NCBI GenBank assembly: GCA_947039985.1
Contig: CAMRAP010000007.1
Span: forward strand, 1-19,800
Direction of reading: 5' to 3'
Origin: an uncultured Odoribacter sp.
Lineage (GTDB): Bacteria > Bacteroidota > Bacteroidia > Bacteroidales > Marinifilaceae
DNA length: 19,800 bases
Shown: positions 15,745 to 19,800 of the stretch, in pieces
How the letters are laid out: the number at the start of each line of letters is the position of its first letter
Position numbering within the stretch: position 1 is the stretch's first letter
Translations under genes and position numbers: made by a program
The notes under the pieces: model-generated
What the model was told of the DNA's origin: nothing
What the model saw: only the letters and a program-made list of their open reading frames with translations
Databases searched by the model: none

Positions 15745-16665
15745 TCATTTTTTTTCAGTGTAAGTCACACCATAGACTTCTGTCTTATGGTTGCAGCCCA
15801 ATGGTTCAACATGTATTACAATGTCAAATATTTCAGGTATGAATTCTTTTATTTTATCTTCAACAGCATTTGCAATGCTGTGTGCTTCTTTGATTGTTAA
15901 GTTATCAGCAACTTCTATATCCAAAACAATAGCGTAAAGATTACCTATGGTGCGAGAGCGAACTTTATGCGGATTGTGAGCATCTGGAATCAAGGCTACT
16001 GCGGCAAATATCTTTTCATAAACATTTACATCTTTAACTCCATCCATCAACTGCATACTAGAGTCTTTAAATATACCAATTGATGACTTTATAACAATTA
16101 AACTCATAAACAATGCTATTATAGGATCAAGTATCGGCATTTTAAAAATAAAGGTAAAAATAAGTCCAATCAAAACACTCACGGAGATTATTATATCGTT
16201 ACGCATGTTAATTCCATTAGCAATTAGCATAGATGAATTTAGTTGTTTCCCTATTCTAGTTTGATAAATGGATAAAAATAATTTTCCAAAGATTGAGAAT
16301 ATAGTGACATATATAGCTATGCTTTCAGGCATATGCTGTGTTTGAGGACTAAATATACACTCAATTGCTGATAAAAACATCTGAATACCCGCATAAAAGA
16401 TAATAAACGACAACATTTTGGTTGCAATTCCTTCAGCCTTATTATAGCCATAAACAAAATGCTCATTGGGAGGACGATTCATGATTTTGGCAGTAATGAG
16501 CATTACCACTGAAATAATCACATCAGTAGCCGAATCAATACCATCACTTAATACGGCAATACTTCCACTAATCACACCTGCTATAATTTTAATCGCAGAT
16601 AAAAAAACATTACCTATAATACTTACATATGAAGCAAAAACTATCTTTTTATTATTATTACTCAT
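15745..16665 (-). CDS. Cation diffusion facilitator metal exporter with altered TM5 site
   Basis: This is a 306-residue inner-membrane metal/proton antiporter of the FieF-like CDF family. It has six hydrophobic segments within about 10-200 and a C-terminal cytoplasmic dimerisation domain (about 205-295) with HNPHKVRSRTIG and IHVEP. The transport site normally has D-x3-D in TM2 and H-x3-D in TM5. Here TM2 is D44-x3-D48, but TM5 reads N153-x3-D157. The zinc-favouring His is thus replaced by Asn, which suggests another preferred metal (possibly Mn2+ or Fe2+), though this is inference. The ATG at 16665 has no SD. It sits alone, with 170 nt to the epimerase gene and about 510 nt without a clear gene upstream. 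Confidence 0.92.
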   Translation of the reverse strand: MSNNNKKIVFASYVSIIGNVFLSAIKIIAGVISGSIAVLSDGIDSATDVIISVVMLITAKIMNRPPNEHFVYGYNKAEGIATKMLSFIIFYAGIQMFLSAIECIFSPQTQHMPESIAIYVTIFSIFGKLFLSIYQTRIGKQLNSSMLIANGINMRNDIIISVSVLIGLIFTFIFKMPILDPIIALFMSLIVIKSSIGIFKDSSMQLMDGVKDVNVYEKIFAAVALIPDAHNPHKVRSRTIGNLYAIVLDIEVADNLTIKEAHSIANAVEDKIKEFIPEIFDIVIHVEPLGCNHKTEVYGVTYTEKK

Positions 16666-16920
16666 TATATGTTGATTAAATTGTGATGTTCATATTTAAT
16701 ACAAAACGACTTGGATACGACCTGCTTTAATGTAATAATTTCGAGAATAATTATATTGTATAATATGTTTATTTATCTCATTAAATTTAATTTGTTGCTA
16801 CTATAATACTCCCCTTTTTTAGTACCATTAAGTCAATAAATAATATTTGATAATATCAGAATTTATTTGACTCAACAGGTGGTATGATTTTTTTTGTACA
16901 TTATAACTGGTAGCTTATTT

Positions 16921-17085
16921 TTATATTATGCCAAAACTTTTTGGTACATATGGAATCTGTCGTGCCGTACTCACAGCAGAAATCATTATACTTTTATTTT
17001 GATTCTCACTGCTGAAATATAAACGCCGTAAAAAAATAGAATTCTTAATTTTATCTACACAAAAGATTAAGCAATTAATTTTCAT
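16921..17085 (-). CDS. Possible 54-residue small protein or gene remnant
   Basis: A minus-strand ATG frame runs for 54 codons, beginning MKINCLIFCVDKIK and ending ARQIPYVPKSFGII, with no SD. The C-terminal 25 residues look more protein-like than random AT-rich sequence, but I do not recognise them. Downstream of a lipoprotein operon on the same strand, it could be a short accessory gene or the remains of one. A chance frame is quite possible. Confidence 0.2.
   Translation of the reverse strand: MKINCLIFCVDKIKNSIFLRRLYFSSENQNKSIMISAVSTARQIPYVPKSFGII
16970..17018. repeat. Pair of 14-mers, direct and partly inverted
   Basis: CTCACAGCAGAAAT (16970-16983) and CTCACTGCTGAAAT (17005-17018) match at 12 of 14 positions as direct repeats. 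The two differences turn CAGCAG into CTGCTG, making these cores an inverted repeat as well (16974-16979 with 17009-17014). Confidence 0.4.
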
Positions 17086-17180
17086 CCAGAATTATTCGAT
17101 ACTCTAATTTCGAATAGCTAAAAAATACATTATTAGTGTTTCTCCACTTTTTATGCAGGTTAAATTAAGAATTTTAAGTA

Positions 17181-18218
17181 CTATATAGGAGTATCTATTA
17201 TTTCATCGTAAAACCTTGTTTTTAGATGTATTGCAGTTATTTTTTGATCATTTTGATTTATGAATAAAGTATCTCCTTTAGCTGCGATGAAATTTATTCT
17301 ATCAATGTCAGTTCCTGAAATTGATGATATTATAAAATTTGGTTTTGCTAAATCAATTTCCTCTTGTCCTCTTTCGTAAATATTTATTTTTGCAAATGAG
17401 GCGTTTGTTGCAATAAATATATATTGACTATTCGACGCAATAGCCTTGGGCGACTGATTATCAGAATAGGTAAACTTAGACTTGTACGGAGCCTCATTAT
17501 CTTTCTCATAATCGGCATTTCCAGAGTAGGTATATATTGTTTTATTCTTGATATTGATGACATACAACGTTGAGTCAACTACACTCATATCATAGTCGTC
17601 AGTATTTAAAACAGCTTGCCCATCTATGTTTAGGCTACAATATGATGCGCTTGACTTACCCATATCTATATCACTCTTTAAAAATACTTTTATATTGTTT
17701 CCTTGTTCTCTTACGAATATATATATATCGCTTGCAGCCACACAAATGGGGTGTACCAATGGTCTATTCCCCCACCATAGACCTGTGCCAAGTCTACAAA
17801 TATACTCTTTTGTTTGACGATCATAAATAGAAACCTGACACCTAGGGTCTGATAATCCAGTTACATATATATACTGATTGTCGACATATACATCTCGAGA
17901 GAACATTTTAGTGTCTGGATCGATTATTGATTCTTTGTATTTGAGTGTCTTAATATCGAAAATATCAATACGTTTAGCGAATAAATTAGTGCAAAACAAT
18001 TCATTTCCATAGGCAATTATACCTTTTACATTAAATCCTTTATCCATACCTGGAGGTAGTGATTCTTTCATAAATTCCACACCTAAACTGTCAGCATACA
18101 AGTTTACAAACTGCTCTTGCTTGGGGTATAAATTGGTTGTTTTTGTCTCTATATTGATTTTGGTGCAAGCACTTGTTGCAAATAAAAATAAAGTAAATAT
18201 AATAAAATAAAAATTCAT
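17181..18218 (-). CDS. Predicted beta-propeller lipoprotein (BF3164-like)
   Basis: This is a 345-residue lipoprotein. The signal peptide ends in lipobox ATSAC, with Cys at residue 18. The mature part is rich in beta-strands with repeated units of the kind I-x-x-Y/D-x-(I/L)-Y/F-V/I-x-N followed by I-x-I-F/Y-D/E (for example RIDIFDIKT, VSIYDRQT, IKVFLKSD, ITAIHLKT). This looks like a six-bladed propeller similar to the BF3164-type lipoproteins of Bacteroidales; the family name is tentative. It starts 9 nt after the metalloprotease gene, so both are one operon and probably share the cell-surface or periplasmic compartment. A binding or scaffolding role is likelier than catalysis. I see no catalytic motif. 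Confidence 0.65.
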   Translation of the reverse strand: MNFYFIIFTLFLFATSACTKINIETKTTNLYPKQEQFVNLYADSLGVEFMKESLPPGMDKGFNVKGIIAYGNELFCTNLFAKRIDIFDIKTLKYKESIIDPDTKMFSRDVYVDNQYIYVTGLSDPRCQVSIYDRQTKEYICRLGTGLWWGNRPLVHPICVAASDIYIFVREQGNNIKVFLKSDIDMGKSSASYCSLNIDGQAVLNTDDYDMSVVDSTLYVINIKNKTIYTYSGNADYEKDNEAPYKSKFTYSDNQSPKAIASNSQYIFIATNASFAKINIYERGQEEIDLAKPNFIISSISGTDIDRINFIAAKGDTLFINQNDQKITAIHLKTRFYDEIIDTPI

Positions 18219-18227
18219 CGTTATATC

Positions 18228-19427
18228 TTATATGGGGTTTAATTTAAAATAAGCATCTAATTCATTGGTACTATTGTCAGGCTTTGTAAAGCTAGGCTCA
18301 ATCCCTAATTTAAGGTATTTTTTATTTTCGGGCTTAGTAAATCCCAATAGATCAGGATCATTATATGGTAAATTATTTTTACGTCTTAGGTAACTGTGAA
18401 GCTTTGGAATACATCCATCTGCAAATCCATAGTGATTCCCATAAGTCATATTACTGTTATGTGAATATCCCATACAATGACTCATTTCGTGAATAACCGT
18501 ATGCCAACCTTCACGTGATATGTAGTGACTGTAAAAAATCCAATGGTCTGCTCCTAAAGTAGTGCCACCACCTAATCCTCCCCCCATACCAGTTCGACCT
18601 AAAACGTAGGTCCGATTCTGGAAAAACTGATTGTATAATGCTTCATAGTGTTCCCGAGTAAAAATATCAGACACGCCTCCATTACCGTGTAAATTTCCAC
18701 CTAAAACCTTTTTATAATTGAACATAATCTCTTTGAATTCTGGTAGAGATACAATGTACGCATAGTTCGTCATCATAACAACCCATTCTCTGGCATAAAT
18801 CGCTGACATCTCCCTCCAGTTACCAGCTTCATTAACTCCATCCCAATAATAATTAGAGAAAGAGATATTCCATCCTGCCTTTATCGTTTTTAGCATTTTG
18901 AAAAATTCATCATCACTATCAACAGTGAATTCAAAATCGTTTGTTGCAAACTTAGGCTGGTGAAATGAGATGTACTTTCCACTAACGGTTTTATAAGTGG
19001 ATTTTTTTCTAGTAAATGCTGGCTGATACTTAAATTGACCAAATCCTGGTAAAGAATCTATACTTAGCAGATGAAATGGTTCAGATAAGCCATCGACATT
19101 ATTAATACGACAGTATATTTGAATGTTTAAAATAGGCATTGCCGAGTAACTTGTCACCTTTAGCATATTTCCCTCAGTGGGTCTTATTTGAATTAGTTCA
19201 TCTGTTTGAAAAGATCGCAACGATTGATTTGTCACGATAGATGATAGCTCGTCAAGTTGTAAGATTAGTTGTTTATCATTGTCATCTATTTTTTCGTACT
19301 GCAAGGTATCAATTGACAATTTTTCATTAAAGGGGTGATATTTATCTACATATTCAATTTCGCTCTTTTGGCAAGAACTAAGAACGACGACTCCTAAAAT
19401 CCAAAGTCTAATTATTTGTTTTATCAT
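18228..19427 (-). CDS. Metzincin-type zinc metalloprotease lipoprotein
   Basis: This is a 399-residue lipoprotein. The signal peptide ends in lipobox VLSSC, with Cys19. The zinc site is H313-E-M-S-H317-C-M-G320-Y-S-H323, a complete HExxHxxGxxH metzincin motif with the catalytic Glu314. N-S-N-M327-T-Y-G follows at once and may provide the Met-turn. Before it is a glycine-rich stretch (about 276-292). Residues 30-160 look like a beta-rich N-terminal domain of unknown function. It therefore probably cleaves proteins or peptides outside the inner membrane; the substrate is unknown. Its neighbour, 9 nt downstream, is the propeller lipoprotein. It has its own promoter at 19459-19487. An unrelated zincin fold is possible if the Met-turn is not real. 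Confidence 0.8.
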   Translation of the reverse strand: MIKQIIRLWILGVVVLSSCQKSEIEYVDKYHPFNEKLSIDTLQYEKIDDNDKQLILQLDELSSIVTNQSLRSFQTDELIQIRPTEGNMLKVTSYSAMPILNIQIYCRINNVDGLSEPFHLLSIDSLPGFGQFKYQPAFTRKKSTYKTVSGKYISFHQPKFATNDFEFTVDSDDEFFKMLKTIKAGWNISFSNYYWDGVNEAGNWREMSAIYAREWVVMMTNYAYIVSLPEFKEIMFNYKKVLGGNLHGNGGVSDIFTREHYEALYNQFFQNRTYVLGRTGMGGGLGGGTTLGADHWIFYSHYISREGWHTVIHEMSHCMGYSHNSNMTYGNHYGFADGCIPKLHSYLRRKNNLPYNDPDLLGFTKPENKKYLKLGIEPSFTKPDNSTNELDAYFKLNPI

Positions 19428-19458
19428 TATGCCGTATTTTTTAGATTACATTTAAATG

Positions 19459-19487
19459 CAAAAATACGACAGAACATTGAATTTCAA
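19459..19487 (-). promoter_or_regulatory. Promoter of the metalloprotease-propeller operon
   Basis: Read on the minus strand, TTG (19485-19487) lies 18 nt upstream of TATTTTTG (19459-19466), a TAnnTTTG box. The ATG at 19427 is 31 nt downstream. The spacing is near the Bacteroidota optimum, so this is a good candidate. Confidence 0.6.
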
Positions 19488-19519
19488 TATATTTTATTGT
19501 TTTTTGTGCTTTAGGTTTC

Positions 19520-19547
19520 GCGATTTAACAAACATATACTAAATCGC
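19520..19547 (-). repeat. Stem-loop at the stop of the LuxR-type gene
   Basis: GCGATTTA (19520-19527) and TAAATCGC (19540-19547) form a perfect 8-bp stem with a 12-nt loop, overlapping the last base of the stop codon of the LuxR-type gene. No T-run follows in the leftward direction, so termination is uncertain. Confidence 0.5.
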
Positions 19548-19800
19548 TATACTATTGTTTTCTTCACCTTCTCCACAGCAACACGTTTCAATATAGCATC
19601 TCTTAGATTATCTTTTGCGTTCAATTTCAGTTTCACCCTTATATTCACCCTTTGGCAAGTGATATTACTTTTATTCTTCTTTAAGATAGGAATCATCTCC
19701 ATAATCCTCTTCCCCTCCACAATCAGTTTAGCAGTCTCCACCTCTGAGGGGGTAAATTCGGGGATCAACTCTCCGATCTTATCATACACAATCTTATCCT
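19547..19800 (-). CDS. LuxR-type HTH regulator, C-terminal end only
   Basis: This is the C-terminal end of a protein cut by the window edge. The frame stays open to base 19800, so the GTG at 19789 is probably not the true start. The visible part has the LuxR/GerE pattern: FTPSEVETAKLIVEGK in place of the usual LTxREx-V-LxLIAxG, then a recognition-helix region (ITCQRVNIRVKLKL) and a final helix (DNLRDAIL). The first turn (RIMEMIPILKKN) is less typical than E-I-A-x-x-L. In Bacteroidota such domains often end larger sensor or TPR proteins; the N-terminal part cannot be seen here. It lies upstream of the metalloprotease operon on the same strand, separated by 119 nt. Confidence 0.7.
   Translation of the reverse strand, partial: DKIVYDKIGELIPEFTPSEVETAKLIVEGKRIMEMIPILKKNKSNITCQRVNIRVKLKLNAKDNLRDAILKRVAVEKVKKTIV

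Larger units (their letters stand above)
16666..17180. other. Long AT-rich spacer without a clear gene
   Basis: This is about 515 nt between the CDF exporter and the beta-propeller lipoprotein gene. I see no RNA gene, insertion sequence end or recognisable gene fragment. It contains one weak 54-codon frame, a pair of near-identical 14-mers, and a 7-bp inverted repeat (TATTCGA 17093-17099 with TCGAATA 17110-17116, 10-nt loop). It must hold the promoter of the exporter and the 3' end of the lipoprotein operon, but neither a TAnnTTTG box nor a good terminator stands out. Confidence 0.6.

Noticed and set aside
1..19800. CRISPR array, tRNA, rRNA, or intact insertion sequence
   Set aside because: No regularly spaced repeats, no cloverleaf with a T-loop consensus, no rRNA blocks and no transposase were seen on either strand.

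Overview
This window is very probably a piece of a chromosome from the phylum Bacteroidota, order Bacteroidales. The evidence is a SecA with a long insertion, the gldD/gldE gene pair, a 29-residue basic ribosomal-type protein between an HU gene and an RNase E/G gene, promoter boxes of the form TAnnTTTG, almost no Shine-Dalgarno (SD) sequences, and low GC content. I cannot name the genus.

Left part (1-7.5 kb): the 3' part of secA and lgt run rightward and end at a strong bidirectional terminator. They converge on a leftward TetR-like regulator. Divergent from that regulator is an exported protein with the fold of the PafA-type alkaline phosphatases, but with nearly all catalytic positions replaced. 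Next come leftward gldD, gldE and ssb, a conserved Bacteroidota cluster.

Middle (8.2-14.7 kb): HU, the 29-residue mS38-like protein and RNase G run rightward. They are followed by dsbD, which carries electrons across the membrane for thiol reduction. A strong terminator separates dsbD from leftward transketolase. These are ordinary core genes. The notable point is that the small basic protein has a perfect AAGGAGG Shine-Dalgarno sequence, while its neighbours have none.

Right part (14.7-19.8 kb): this part is more accessory and more AT-rich, and all genes run leftward. It holds a diverged RmlC-like epimerase, a cation diffusion facilitator with a changed metal site, a roughly 510-base stretch without a clear gene, a two-gene lipoprotein operon (a predicted beta-propeller downstream of a metzincin-type zinc protease), and the C-terminal end of a LuxR-type regulator cut by the window edge. 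Between the epimerase and transketolase lie a 36-codon frame whose possible ribosome-binding site could be masked by pairing with its own coding sequence, and a palindrome beside the transketolase promoter.

I see no rRNA, tRNA, CRISPR array or complete insertion sequence. The best candidates for something undescribed are the SD-led mS38-like gene, the pseudo-phosphatase and the metzincin/propeller lipoprotein pair.
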